64,000 nt of DNA from Pseudoflavonifractor sp050943825 (GCF_050943825.1 NZ_JBMNPX010000004.1:191785-255784); one strand, 5' to 3'. Counted from the stretch's first letter, positions 1-9,274 are shown. A program made the numbers and translations. Notes: a model not told the origin generated them from the letters alone.

Positions 1-1034
1 TTCAGGTCGTGAAGGCCCAGCTTGTCCACTGTATGGCCCTCAGCATAGTAGTCCTCGCCGTTGATGGCGGAGGCCACGGTGACAAGCGCCCGGGCAATGG
101 GGGCGGGAGATCCGATCATGTCGCCCAGAGAGGAGAGGAAGCTGGCGCCGTTCTGGGCGTCCTCAAAGATGTACCGATCCTGCATGGTGAGCGGGCCCTC
201 CAGGCTCCGGAAGCCGGAGAACTGAGGATACTGCTCCTTGTCGGACAGCTCCTTCATAAAGCCCACCGAGCTGCGCACGGCGTAGCCCAGCTTGGCGGAG
301 ATGGCGTCGCGCTCCTCGCCCAGGGCCTCAATGAGCTTGAGGACGGAGGGGGTAAGACCGGTGTCATAGAAGCAGTAGTTCTCGGAGCGCTCCACCGCGC
401 CCGTGTTGAGCAGAGAGCCGCCCAGATGCACGATGATGTTGGAGGCGTTCAGCGTGGTCTCAAAGACGTTGGTGGCCACGTTGCATTTGCTCAGCTGGCT
501 GAGGGCCGCCACATACTTCTCGTTGTCCTTCGCCGGGAAGGCGGCAACTGTCCAGGGCTTTCCGGCGGGCATACCCACAAAGCCGGTGGCCTTGCCCCGG
601 ATGCGGCAGGGGAACAGGTTGCCCTCCAGCTCGCCCACCAGCACCTCCTTGCTGCAGTTCATCTCCTGCATGGCATTGCGGAAAATGATGGAGCCGCAGC
701 TGCCGGCAGAGAAGAGAATGACCTGTCCGTCCTGAAGGGCGGGGATGATCTTTCTGCTCAGCGCCTCATGTCTGGTGGAGAGCGCTGCAATGATGATGTA
801 CTCCGCACCGCTGACCGCCGCATCGAAATCGCTGGTGATGCAGTGGATCTCAGCAAACCCGTTGGCGGCAAGGCCGGTCATCTCAAAGCCGCCCCGCTCC
901 CGGATGTCCGCAATGTTTCGGGTGCAGACGCCCTCTTCCTCGCACAGCGTGACAGTGTGGCCCTGCAGCGTAAAGGTGGCAGCGGCACAGCAGCCGGTTC
1001 CGCCGGCACCGATCACCGTGATGTTCTTCCCCAT
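1..1034 (-). CDS. Opine (octopine/nopaline) dehydrogenase family protein, partial
   Basis: The frame runs from an ATG at 1034 off the left window edge, so the C-terminus is missing (344 codons visible). The N-terminus is a Rossmann dinucleotide-binding fold with the loop GAGGTG at residues 9-14. The second half contains the segment HLGGSLLNTGAVE followed by a predicted helical domain ending near ITAKLG-like residues, which resembles the octopine dehydrogenase C-terminal domain. Family members reduce an imine formed from an amino acid and a keto acid with NAD(P)H, or run the reverse reaction; the substrate here is unknown. The ribosome site is weak (AAGAAGG ten bases from the ATG). It lies divergent to the AraC gene at 1777, which is a plausible regulator. 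Family assignment is good, substrate is not inferable. Confidence 0.8.
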   Translation of the reverse strand, partial: MGKNITVIGAGGTGCCAAATFTLQGHTVTLCEEEGVCTRNIADIRERGGFEMTGLAANGFAEIHCITSDFDAAVSGAEYIIIAALSTRHEALSRKIIPALQDGQVILFSAGSCGSIIFRNAMQEMNCSKEVLVGELEGNLFPCRIRGKATGFVGMPAGKPWTVAAFPAKDNEKYVAALSQLSKCNVATNVFETTLNASNIIVHLGGSLLNTGAVERSENYCFYDTGLTPSVLKLIEALGEERDAISAKLGYAVRSSVGFMKELSDKEQYPQFSGFRSLEGPLTMQDRYIFEDAQNGASFLSSLGDMIGSPAPIARALVTVASAINGEDYYAEGHTVDKLGLHDL

Positions 1035-1283
1035 GTTAAGACAGCCTTCTTTCTAAAAATTTTGAGTTTTCTATGGTAAAGAGGCCGCGGCCTCTAAAAC
1101 CAGTCCCTACGTCCGCCCGCCCTGCGGCAGGCCTTCTTTCTACGCCCGATGGGACCCATCTGAATGGAAACGGGCTGGATATCCATATCTCAGCAGCCGG
1201 GCGTTTGCCCCGTTCTTCCGGTCCCGGGCCTGTATTTCGCCCTGCCGTCACTCGACATTTTTGGGCAGTATTTCCCCGCAGTT

Positions 1284-1335
1284 TTTGTCTATTAAGCCCG
1301 TTATTTTCTACATAATCTATAGCGCTTTGTCTATT
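1284..1335 (+). promoter_or_regulatory. Pair of direct repeats TTTGTCTATT
   Basis: The ten-base sequence TTTGTCTATT occurs at 1284-1293 and again at 1326-1335. The spacing of 42 bases is about four helical turns. One copy overlaps the -35 and spacer of the candidate opine dehydrogenase promoter. Direct repeats on one face of the helix are typical of AraC-family operators, and an AraC gene starts at 1777. Binding is inferred only. Confidence 0.35.
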
Positions 1336-1340
1336 TTCAA
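1312..1340 (-). promoter_or_regulatory. Candidate sigma-A promoter for the opine dehydrogenase gene
   Basis: On the minus strand TTGAAA (1340-1335) and GATTAT (1317-1312) are spaced 17 bases. Transcription would begin near 1305, giving a 5' leader of about 270 bases before the ATG at 1034. The leader contains a perfect GC palindrome, AGAGGCCGCGGCCTCT, near 1079-1095. The rest of the 742-base gap between 1035 and 1776 shows no convincing gene. Confidence 0.45.
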
Positions 1341-1776
1341 TATAATCAGTCGAAGGCTGCTTGAATTGTAGAAAAGGGCTGAAACGCCTGAAATCCACGG
1401 TGCCCGGCCCCAAAAGAGCCGTTTTTTACAATGAAGATGGCAGGATTAGGAATAAACTATGTTTAAAAATTCAGGCACTGCATATAGCGCCCCCTTATAA
1501 TCTGTACAGACCCGACTCAAGCCGCTTCAGGGCGCGGCATGGACTGCGCCGTCATATCTGAAATGGGAAGCCACGGTGCGGCAGCACCCCGCGCTGTGCA
1601 AAAGCCACAAAATTGTTTCAGGACAATTTACAACGGCAGAAATTCCAGCAGCAGCGGCAATGAAGTATTTGAGTTTTTTACGGCCCCGTCGTATAATCAT
1701 CTTGTCCATTGACGGCGGAACCTGTAGATTGAAAGAGCCCGGAAGTACCTTTCTGTGTGTTGTTAAGGAGCCTGTT

Positions 1777-2628
1777 ATGCAAATTCAAAATCTGCTGGAA
1801 AACATGAGCACCGCTGCCTCTCCCTTTCAACCGTTTCTGGAAAATTGGACCTCGGAGTATATGGCATGCAAGACGGAGTGGAATCCTGCCTCGCTGAAAA
1901 AGGATGGATTCTTCTACCAGTTCCGCGCCACCAAGGCCTGCGAAATTCCCATACTGCCCGACGCCTGCTTCAACATTTTGATTGAGTGCGAGGGCCCCAA
2001 CCCGTCCGCGTTTTTATGCGGCATACGCCCGGAAAAGGCCTTCCTCAAGGTCCAACCCGACCGGCTGTACTTCGGCTTCAAGCCGTATAACTGGCTGGGC
2101 ATCCGAAGCGACCGGGTACAGGCCAACAATCTGGTAAAGACCTCCTGCAGGATGGAGGACGTCTTTCCCTCAGCAGAGCAGCTGGTGGAGCAGATGGTCT
2201 CCTCCGGCAGCTTTCATGAGCGGGTGTCCCATATGATCCACTTTGCCGCCGCGGAGATGGTGGATTACAACTATAACCCCAATTTCATCGACTACCTAGC
2301 CATGGCGATCTCCGTCTCCCGTGGAAACCTTGAATTTACCAAGCTGAGTTCCTTTACTGGCTACTCCACCCGGTATGTCCGGCAGAGATTTAAAGATCTC
2401 TGCGGTGTGTCGCCCAAGCAGTACGGACAGATCATGCGCTTTCAGTGGGCCCTCAAACGCCTTATGGAGGAGGACAACCAGGACATGTCCCACCTTGCCC
2501 TGGAGGCGGGGTATTATGATCAGGCCCTTTTCATCCACGCCTTCAAGGACTACACAGCCTACACCCCCATGGAGTGCCTCTCCATGTCCAAACAGCGCGG
2601 CAACAAGTCCGACGGACTCAAAGCCTGA
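1777..2628 (+). CDS. AraC-family transcriptional regulator
   Basis: This 283-residue protein has an N-terminal ligand domain of the DUF6597 type found in AraC regulators, with PDAC at 61-64 and YFGFKP at 98-103. A C-terminal AraC double helix-turn-helix spans about residues 180-275, with the core FKDLCGVSPKQYGQIMRF. The ATG at 1777 is preferred over an upstream in-frame ATG because AAGGAG at 1765-1770 sits six bases ahead of it. It is clearly paralogous to the AraC protein at 11545, sharing PDAC, YFGFKP and the HTH layout. It lies between a divergent opine dehydrogenase and a convergent iron alcohol dehydrogenase, either of which could be a target. The effector is unknown. Confidence 0.85.
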   Translation: MQIQNLLENMSTAASPFQPFLENWTSEYMACKTEWNPASLKKDGFFYQFRATKACEIPILPDACFNILIECEGPNPSAFLCGIRPEKAFLKVQPDRLYFGFKPYNWLGIRSDRVQANNLVKTSCRMEDVFPSAEQLVEQMVSSGSFHERVSHMIHFAAAEMVDYNYNPNFIDYLAMAISVSRGNLEFTKLSSFTGYSTRYVRQRFKDLCGVSPKQYGQIMRFQWALKRLMEEDNQDMSHLALEAGYYDQALFIHAFKDYTAYTPMECLSMSKQRGNKSDGLKA

Positions 2629-2632
2629 AAAA

Positions 2633-2677
2633 ACAGACCTCTCCCCACAGGAACAATTCCTGTGGGGAGAGGTCTGT
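2633..2677 (+). terminator. Hairpin terminator after the AraC gene
   Basis: A perfect 21-base inverted repeat (2633-2653 with 2657-2677, three-base loop) starts a few bases after the AraC stop codon. The T tract is poor (CCTATT), while an A run precedes it, so it may work better for transcripts arriving on the minus strand. Confidence 0.7.
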
Positions 2678-2702
2678 CCTATTATGGAAAAAGACCGGAA
2701 AT

Positions 2703-2801
2703 GCCCGGCATACCGGAAACAGCACCCTGGTGGACTTCTTCCACCTGATCAAGGTGGATGGGACCTGGTACATTATCTCCAAGCGCTTGGCCGCCCTCTG
2801 A
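2703..2801 (+). pseudogene. Remnant of an NTF2/SnoaL-like protein (C-terminal fragment)
   Basis: In frame before a stop at 2799-2801 the translation ends FFHLIKVDGTWYIISKRL, the typical last two beta strands of an NTF2-like (SnoaL or lumazine-binding-like) domain. There is no start codon or ribosome site, and the rest of the fold is missing. The upstream side is the AraC terminator hairpin. The intact NTF2-like gene at 9645-9998 ends in a comparable segment, HHLQLIEDGGTWRIIAKNF. This is best read as the tail of a lost paralogue. Confidence 0.55.
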
Positions 2802-2849
2802 GCCCGTCTCCTCCAGTCCGTCAGCGGCCCGCCGCATCTTTTTCCGAAA

Positions 2850-2891
2850 AAACGGCAGGGCCGGACACTGATGTGTCCGGCCCTGCCGTTT
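2850..2891 (-). terminator. Terminator of the first iron alcohol dehydrogenase
   Basis: A 19-base perfect inverted repeat (2850-2868 with 2873-2891, four-base loop) lies just beyond the stop of the minus-strand gene at 2902. A runs on one side and TTCTTTTTT on the other make it potentially bidirectional. Confidence 0.8.
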
Positions 2892-2901
2892 CTTTTTTCT
2901 C

Positions 2902-4050
2902 TCAGGCAAAAATCTTCTCCAGCAGCGCCAGAGCATCCTCCTCGGTCATCTTCCGGGGATTGAAGGCCTGGAACAGCTCCTGGGAGATCTCCTTGGCCAT
3001 CTGGGGGAACAGAGAGCGGTCGATGTTCCACTCCTTGGGCCCCTTCAGGTGCAGGTCCACGTCCCGGAAGGAGATCAGGGCATTCCGGGCCTTGGCGCCA
3101 AGCTCCTCGGGCGTCTCGTTTCCGGTCAGCAGCGCACCGAACTGCTTGGCCACCCGGCGGGTCTTCTCCGGCGCGGCAGGGGCGTTGAACTCGATGACAT
3201 AGGGCAGGGCATAGGCGCAGGCGAAGCCGTGGGGAATGTGGAAGTGGGCGCCGATGACGTGGGCCAGGGAGTGGCCCGCGTGGGTGTGGCCGTAGCGCAG
3301 CATCCAGCCGCCCATGAGGCAGGCCGCCGCCATGTTGCTGCGGGCCTCGATATTGCTCCCGTCCGCCACAGCCACGGGCAGCCACCGGGTCACCATCTCC
3401 ATGACCCGCTTGGAGATCTGGTCGGACAGCAGGGTGGCGGCGGTGCCGGTGTAGGACTCCACGCCGTGGGCCAGGGTGTCAAAGCCGGTGGAGGCGGTGA
3501 TGTGGGGCGGCATGCCAACCATCAGCTCCGGGTCCACAACGGCGTACTCGGAGGAGGCCAGGGTGGCCAGGATGGGGTACTTCACGCCGTCGTCGCCGGT
3601 GATCACCAGGCCATCGGACAGCTCGCTGCCTGTGCCGGAGGTGGTGGGCACCACAACAAGACCGGGGGCAGCCTTCATCTCCTCGCCCTTGGCGAAGCGG
3701 ATGATGGGGCCCTCGTTATACCGCAGGATGTTCACAGCCTTGCCGGTGTCCATGGCGGAACCGCCGCCCAGGCCGATGACCAGGTCGCAGCTCTGGGCGG
3801 TATAGGTCTCCCAGGCAGCGGCCACCACGGCGGTGGAGGGATCGGGCTGCACGCCGTCAAACAGCACCGGCTCCAGACCCGCGTTCTTCAGCACATCCAG
3901 CACCTTTCCGGCGATCCCGGCGGCCACAATGCCCTTATCGGTCACCACCAGGGGGCGGCTGCTGTTCTCCAGTTTGACAAGCTCTCCCAGCTCGGACAGC
4001 TTTCCAGCGCCAAACACGATTTTTACATTCTGTACAAGCTCAAACTGCAT
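2902..4050 (-). CDS. Iron-containing alcohol dehydrogenase (group III)
   Basis: This 382-residue protein has normal length for the family. It has the NAD-binding motif GGGSAMD at 95-101 and a complete set of predicted metal ligands: D191, H195, H260 and H274 (within FDTLAH and AGHSLAH...HIPHG). Such enzymes interconvert alcohols and aldehydes with NAD(P)H. It is a close paralogue of the protein at 21495-22646, with the same length and the same residues flanking the motifs. The ATG at 4050 follows a GAGGAG ribosome site. It is transcribed toward the AraC gene at 1777 and away from nothing obvious upstream, so it may be a single-gene unit. The substrate is unknown; the context suggests a short-chain or hydroxy-substituted alcohol. 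Confidence 0.9.
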   Translation of the reverse strand: MQFELVQNVKIVFGAGKLSELGELVKLENSSRPLVVTDKGIVAAGIAGKVLDVLKNAGLEPVLFDGVQPDPSTAVVAAAWETYTAQSCDLVIGLGGGSAMDTGKAVNILRYNEGPIIRFAKGEEMKAAPGLVVVPTTSGTGSELSDGLVITGDDGVKYPILATLASSEYAVVDPELMVGMPPHITASTGFDTLAHGVESYTGTAATLLSDQISKRVMEMVTRWLPVAVADGSNIEARSNMAAACLMGGWMLRYGHTHAGHSLAHVIGAHFHIPHGFACAYALPYVIEFNAPAAPEKTRRVAKQFGALLTGNETPEELGAKARNALISFRDVDLHLKGPKEWNIDRSLFPQMAKEISQELFQAFNPRKMTEEDALALLEKIFA

Positions 4051-4194
4051 GATAAAACTCCTCCTCGCAAGTATGGCTTATCGCCGGTTATCTATCGCCT
4101 TATTTTACCGTCGAAGCCGGGAGAGACGATTGTAAAAATCGGCACTGGAAGGGACCGTATGGAGCGCCCGGTCCGGTCTGCCGGGGACAAAAAT

Positions 4195-4234
4195 CCGCGG
4201 GAAGAGGAGCAGCAAACTGCTCCTCTTCCCGCGG
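4195..4234 (-). terminator. Terminator of the exported flavoprotein gene
   Basis: An 18-base perfect inverted repeat (4195-4212 with 4217-4234, loop CAAA) is followed on the minus strand by ATTTTTGTCC. It lies 38 bases beyond the stop of the flavoprotein reductase gene. Confidence 0.85.
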
Positions 4235-4272
4235 CTGATGGTTCAGATATGAATTGTCCTGAGCCGGTTGGC

Positions 4273-6661
4273 TTACTCCGCCTGAATGGCGCTGACGGCC
4301 GCTTTGCCCGCCAGACGGCCGGAGGTGTAGGCCCAGCCCTGGGCCGCGCCGCCGTAGGTGACGTACTCACGCTGCTCGCTGAACAGAACGCCCAGAGAGT
4401 CGGTGCCCACGGCGTAGAGGCCGTTGATGGGGGTCTCGTGGTCGGAACCAAGCACCTGCATGTCGGTGTTGACATCCAGGCCACCCACGGTGGAGTAGAT
4501 GAAGGAGGCACCCACGAAGGCATAGTAGGGGCCCTCGTCGGCAATGGCGGTGGTCAGGAGGGAGGCGTCCTTGCCAAAGTCCTCGTCCACGCCGGTCTCC
4601 ACGGCCTTGTTGTAGCGGGCCACGTTGTCGGTGAGGACGGCGGGGTCCACATCCAGCATCTGGGCCAGCTCCTCCAGGGTGTCGGCCTTGTAGGCGATGC
4701 CCTTTTCAATGCACAGGTCGATGATATCGTACACCTCGGGGATGGGACGGCCCGCGTCGATGCCGCCCTGGCAGGTCAGGTCATCGTTGAAGCTGACGGG
4801 CAGACCGTTCTCCTTGACGGACTGGAAGAAATCATCGGACCAGATGGTGTAATACCGGGGGCCGGACTTCCAGGTCTGGAAGGTGCCGCCCTCGTTGGAG
4901 AAGCGCTCGCCCTCCATGTTGACCTGGAGGCCGTAGGTGGCGCTGGCCAGGGCGTTGGGGAAGTCGTTGAGGGAGTTGCGGCGGGGCAGCTTGGACCAGA
5001 AGCCCAGGTCGTTCTCGTCGCCCACAATCTCCACGGGGTACTCATGCAGGGTGATGGGCGCGCCCTGGAGGTGCACCATGGGAGGCATGCCGATATTATA
5101 GGTACCGGCGCCGATGTCCAGCGCGGAGGCAAAGAGCTTGCCGTCGTTCTGGGTCATGCCGTACATGAGCCAGGCGCCCTTGAGGGGATAGTATTCGTTG
5201 GAGAGGTACTCCTCCTGGAGCTCGGCATTGTTGGAGAAGCCGCCGGTGGCGGAGATGACGGCCTTGGCATTGATGGTGTACTCGGTGCCGTCATAGCCCA
5301 CCGCCTTCACACCGGTGACGGTGTTGGTGCTCTCGTCGTAGATGAGCTCGGTGGCCTCAACCTCCAGCATGTACTCGCCGCCCAGAGCGGTGTAGTCCTC
5401 GATGATGGAGTCAAACATAGCGCCGGTCTCTTTCTTCCAGTTGCCGTAGCCCTGGCCGGTGTACTGGAACTTGCAGTAGTACACATCCTGGTCGGTGAAG
5501 CCGCGCTGGGGACCGCCGTACTCAAAGCCCTCGCCGTCGGGAGAGCCCTCGCCGTAGTCAAAGCCGTGGCTGATGAGCCAGTCGATGGTGTTGCCCGACT
5601 CGTCAAAGAACAGGTCCAGCAGGTCCTGCTTGGCGTCGCCCTTGGTGAAGTTGTTCCAGTCGGCCTTCATGACCTCGGCGTCCACATAGTCCTTGCCACC
5701 GTGGTAGGTCTCGTCATACACAGGGGCGTTGATGCCCATGGTGTCGGCGGTGACGCAGGAGGTGCCGCCGTACTTGCCGGCCTTGTCGATGGCCAGGACA
5801 TTCACCTTCTCCGGGTCGTTGCCGCCGGCGGCATACATGGCCTCAGCGGCGCTCATGGCGGCGGCAGTGCCGGATCCGCCCATACCCACCACAAGAATGT
5901 CGGTCTCAATGGTCTCCTGCTTGCTGACCTTCTCGGGCACGGAGTAGAAGTTCTGGATGGCGGACTCCTCCGCGCCGCCGGCGGCCAGAGCCTCCTTCAG
6001 CGCGGCCTCCACTGCCAGCTTGATGCCGGAGCTGGAGCCGGTGGCGCCGGTGATGGAGTCAATCCGCACGGACTGAGCCTCCAGCATGCGGGGCACCAGC
6101 TTCTCCATGGCGGCGGCCACAAAGGGAGCGGTCTCGGCGTTCTCGCCCAGCTCGATGCGCTCAATGGCGGTCTCACTGACGGTCACGCTGACCTCCAGGG
6201 GCATCAGTAGGGAGAAGCCGCTGGCCTGGGCGGTGTAGGTGCCGGGCTTCATCTTGACCTCAGCGGTCTGGACGCTCTCGCCGTTTGCCTCGGCGATGGC
6301 CTCGGCCACAGCGTTCTTGATGGCCTGAGAGGTCATAGTGGCGCCGCTGACGCCGTCCACATCGGCGCTGTTGGCCTCCACAATCTTGGGGGGCAGTTCG
6401 GTGAGCGCCACGCCGCCCAGAGAGGGGGTCTCGGACTCGCCCACAGCCTCAACAGCAGTGATGACGCCGTCGGTAAAGGTGACGGTCACGGTCACCTCGC
6501 CGCCGTAGCCCTGGGCGGTCTTGGTGATGGTTACGGTCTCGCCCTGAGCGGGCTGGGAACCAGAGGGACTGCCGGAGGGCTGTGCCTCTGAGGGGGTGCA
6601 GGCGGCCACGGTAAGCGCCATGGCACCGGCAAGGAGCAGAGAGCGGTTTCTTCAGCTTCAT
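4273..6661 (-). CDS. Exported FMN/FAD reductase (flavocytochrome-c-like), frameshift in signal peptide
   Basis: The main frame (stop at 4273, open back to 6621 and beyond) encodes two FMN-bind domains followed by a full FAD-binding-2 reductase domain. Each FMN domain has a flavinylation motif, DGVSGAT and DSITGAT. The FAD domain has VGMGGSG for the dinucleotide. This is the layout of fumarate, urocanate and related enoate reductases that work outside the membrane with ApbE-attached FMN. The only ribosome site (GAGGAGGAAACGCAA) serves an ATG at 6661 that is one base out of frame: it reads MKLKKPLSAP and then leaves the frame. Removing one G at 6645/6646 restores a lipoprotein signal, MKLKKRSLLLAGAMALTVAAC, split here as MKLKKRSLLL then AGAMALTVAAC. 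So the gene carries either a one-base assembly error or a real inactivating indel. It lies next to a LuxR-type activator with a shared palindromic operator. The electron acceptor is unknown. Confidence 0.82.
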
Positions 6662-6710
6662 TTGCGTTTCCTCCTCGCAAAATTCTTCCGTGTCTGATTG
6701 ACACCGATTT

Positions 6711-6739
6711 AACATATCAATACGAGAACAAAAACGCAA
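6711..6739 (-). promoter_or_regulatory. Promoter candidate for the flavoprotein reductase
   Basis: On the minus strand TTGCGT (6739-6734) and TATGTT (6716-6711) are spaced 17 bases. Both hexamers are imperfect, as expected for an activator-dependent promoter. The palindrome at 6749-6766 lies directly upstream of the -35, centred near -54 from the predicted start. Confidence 0.5.
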
Positions 6740-6748
6740 CAGACCGGC

Positions 6749-6766
6749 ACTATCACAAATGATAGT
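6749..6766. promoter_or_regulatory. Palindromic operator ACTATCA-N4-TGATAGT (copy 1)
   Basis: A perfect 7-4-7 inverted repeat, ACTATCA CAAA TGATAGT. An extra half site TGATAGT at 6772-6778 follows. An identical inverted repeat with a different 4-base centre is found at 9428-9445. The two copies bracket the LuxR-type regulator gene, so this is the likely binding site of that protein (inference). Confidence 0.65.
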
Positions 6767-6787
6767 CTTGCTGATAGTATTTTCTGT

Positions 6788-9274
6788 TCAATCCAGCAGT
6801 CCCATTGTCCTCGCCTTCTGGATGGCGGCCATCTTGTTGTTGACCTCCAGCTTCTGATAGGCGTTTTTCACATGGTAGCGGACGGTGGGCACAGAGATGA
6901 AGAGGGATGCGGCAATCTCCTCGTGCTTCATCCCCTTGGCCAGCATCTGGAGGATCTCCCGCTCCCGCTCCGACAGGGTCACCGCCAGCGGGAAGAGATC
7001 AGACACAGCCTGCTGATAGTGCTCACAGCAGCGGAACACCCGGCCCAGGAATTCCTGGGGCACCCGCTGAGAGTTGCGCAGCTTGCGGAGCATATCCATC
7101 AGGCCCAGCGCATTTTCCGCGAAGGGCATGACCACATTGTCCTGGGCGGCCAGCACCAGAGCCCGCTCCAGCTCCTGGCAGCCCGCCTCAATGCCGTACA
7201 GCTTCTCCTTGGCAATGGCGGAGCAGATGTCATTGTGGATATACCCCAGCTGGTTGTGGTAGATGTCGAACTTCTTGCGGAACTCCTGGCAGAGCACCTC
7301 CAGCCGGATAAAGGCGCCGGTAAGCAGCCCCGCCCGCATGCACACGATATAGGGGAAGGCCATGCCCTGGAACATAAAGTTCCCTGTGCCCATGTCGTTC
7401 TCCCGCAGCCAGGCGGGAATCTGCTCCACCTTTCCAAAGCAGCTGCTGATATAGGCCGAGCAGAGCTCCAGCGTGGTGTTGAGTACACTGCTGTTCTCTC
7501 CGCTCACCCGCTGGGACAGCTCCTCCAGCAGCCGCTCACCCTCCTGGAATTTGCCGTGGTAAAGTGCCAGCCGGGCCAGGACAAAGGTGGCGCACAGCTC
7601 AATGGAGGTCTGACGGTAAAAATGGGACTGATAGATGGCCTTCCTGGCGTTGATCTCCACGTTCTCAAAATCGCCTGTCTCCAGCGCGTACTCAGCCAGT
7701 GCCAGAGGCTCGCTGCCAGAGCCGCAGCCTTCCACCGCCTGGGCCAGGATGTGGAAATGCTGGGAGATAAACTCCGCGGTGTCCCGCAGCCGCCCCGGCT
7801 CCTTATAGTAGCAGTAGAGCAGATGGGGCGCGCCGTAGGTAAACTCCGTGCGGTTGCTCACCACACAGGAGTACCGGCCGTTGAAGTAGCGCACGGCCAG
7901 CTCACCGTGGCGGACGATCTCATGGACGTCGTTGAAGGCCACAAAAATCCAGGTGTTGTGGATCTCCCCCAGGAGGAAGGTGCGGTAATTTTCGCTGATA
8001 TCCTTTGCGCTGAGGAAATGGGCCTCCAGATTCTGAAGATGCCGCTCCAGCTCGCCCCGGGCGGAGGGCGGATCGCTGAGGGCCTTGACTCTGATATGGC
8101 GCAGGGTGGCCAGAGGATAGCGGAAGGCCGTCTCGGGGGCCAGCCCGTCAAATATTTTGTGGACCTGGGGGAACTGGGCAAACTGGATATCCCTGGGCTC
8201 CATGCTGTTCAGATCCCGGAGGATCTCCTCCACCTCTCCTGCCCGGTACAGGTAGTCATAGGCCAGCACCCGCTTCCCACGCTCCAGAAACCACTGTCCC
8301 ATTCTCCGCCAGAGAGGTCCGGGCTCTACCCCCTCCCGGGACGCCCGTTCCTGAAGAAACTTCTGGAACAGATCCACTATTTTGTAGGCGCGCAAAGCCG
8401 AATTGAAGGTAATGAAGGCATTGCCCTGGACCAACTCCACCAGCCGCCCGGCAGCCCCGGAGTCCTCAAAGGCATAGGCCACCTGCTCGGGCGTGAAGGC
8501 GTCCAGATAGGAGAGCTTCTGGAGAAAGGTCTGGGTCTCTCTGTCGTAGGTGCTGTACAGGTTGCGGTCCAGCAGCTGGTTGATGTCCTCTCCCGCACCG
8601 ATGGGCAGCCCCTGGCTCATACCCCGAAGAATCAGGTAGATGCCGGAAATCCAGCCCCCTGTCCAGCGGCCCAGCCGCTCCGCCAGGTCTCCCTCCGCCG
8701 GGTACTCCATCAGCTCCAGATAGGCCCTGATCTCGGGCACCCGGAACTGGAGCACCTCCTGCCCCACCAGCCAGCACAGCCCCCGCTGCTCCAGGTCGGA
8801 TACAGGCAGGCAGGGCGTATCCCGGGCCAGCAGGACGATATGCAGGTTCTCCACCCGTTCTCCCACAATGAGGGTGAGCAGGGACGCCGTCTCCTCACAG
8901 TCAATGAGCTGGTAGTCGTCTATCACCAGGACCGTGGGCTCCTGGTACTTCTTTTCACAGATCAGGGTCACAATCTTGGCCTGCTGAGGCGGGTTTTCCG
9001 GAAAACCCAGCTCCAGCAGCTTTCCCGCCATCTTGGTGTCCCGCTGGGCGATTCTGGAGGTGAGCCGTTCCCAGCAATAGGCCATGGATCCGTTGGAACC
9101 CAGCAGAGAGAGCCAGATGAGCTCCAGCCGCTGGGTATGAAAATACTCCCGGACCGCTGTGGTCTTGCCAAAGCCCATGGGTGCGCGGAGAACAGTAAGC
9201 GGATAGGCGAGTATCTGGTCCAGATGCCGGTTTATCCGGGCACGGGATAGAATTTTGGTTCCAGGAAGTTTCAT
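6788..9274 (-). CDS. MalT/LuxR-type ATP-dependent transcriptional activator
   Basis: This 828-residue protein has the LAL/MalT layout. An N-terminal P-loop ATPase carries Walker A APMGFGKTTA at 31-40 and a Walker-B-like strand TVLVIDDYQ near 112. A long helical, TPR-like middle follows. The C-terminal LuxR helix-turn-helix (about 760-828) begins LSEREREILQMLAKGM and contains the recognition segment SVPTVRYHVKNAYQKL. The ATG at 9274 has GAGGGGTGG upstream. Relatives bind an inducer plus ATP and activate catabolic or redox genes. The neighbouring reductase gene at 6661 runs in the same direction, and a perfect palindrome lies upstream of both genes, which suggests autoregulation and control of the reductase. 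The inducer is unknown. Confidence 0.9.
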   Translation of the reverse strand: MKLPGTKILSRARINRHLDQILAYPLTVLRAPMGFGKTTAVREYFHTQRLELIWLSLLGSNGSMAYCWERLTSRIAQRDTKMAGKLLELGFPENPPQQAKIVTLICEKKYQEPTVLVIDDYQLIDCEETASLLTLIVGERVENLHIVLLARDTPCLPVSDLEQRGLCWLVGQEVLQFRVPEIRAYLELMEYPAEGDLAERLGRWTGGWISGIYLILRGMSQGLPIGAGEDINQLLDRNLYSTYDRETQTFLQKLSYLDAFTPEQVAYAFEDSGAAGRLVELVQGNAFITFNSALRAYKIVDLFQKFLQERASREGVEPGPLWRRMGQWFLERGKRVLAYDYLYRAGEVEEILRDLNSMEPRDIQFAQFPQVHKIFDGLAPETAFRYPLATLRHIRVKALSDPPSARGELERHLQNLEAHFLSAKDISENYRTFLLGEIHNTWIFVAFNDVHEIVRHGELAVRYFNGRYSCVVSNRTEFTYGAPHLLYCYYKEPGRLRDTAEFISQHFHILAQAVEGCGSGSEPLALAEYALETGDFENVEINARKAIYQSHFYRQTSIELCATFVLARLALYHGKFQEGERLLEELSQRVSGENSSVLNTTLELCSAYISSCFGKVEQIPAWLRENDMGTGNFMFQGMAFPYIVCMRAGLLTGAFIRLEVLCQEFRKKFDIYHNQLGYIHNDICSAIAKEKLYGIEAGCQELERALVLAAQDNVVMPFAENALGLMDMLRKLRNSQRVPQEFLGRVFRCCEHYQQAVSDLFPLAVTLSEREREILQMLAKGMKHEEIAASLFISVPTVRYHVKNAYQKLEVNNKMAAIQKARTMGLLD

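Noticed and set aside
1036..1413. 125-residue minus-strand frame upstream of the opine dehydrogenase
   Set aside because: It overlaps the likely promoter and repeats, has no ribosome site and resembles no protein family.
2618..3385. 255-residue minus-strand frame over the alcohol dehydrogenase end and NTF2 remnant
   Set aside because: Arg/Gly/Pro-rich shadow; it spans two terminators.
3049..6210. Plus-strand frame of 1053 residues across the alcohol dehydrogenase and the flavoprotein gene
   Set aside because: It runs through two real minus-strand genes and the terminator between them, has biased composition and no ribosome site.
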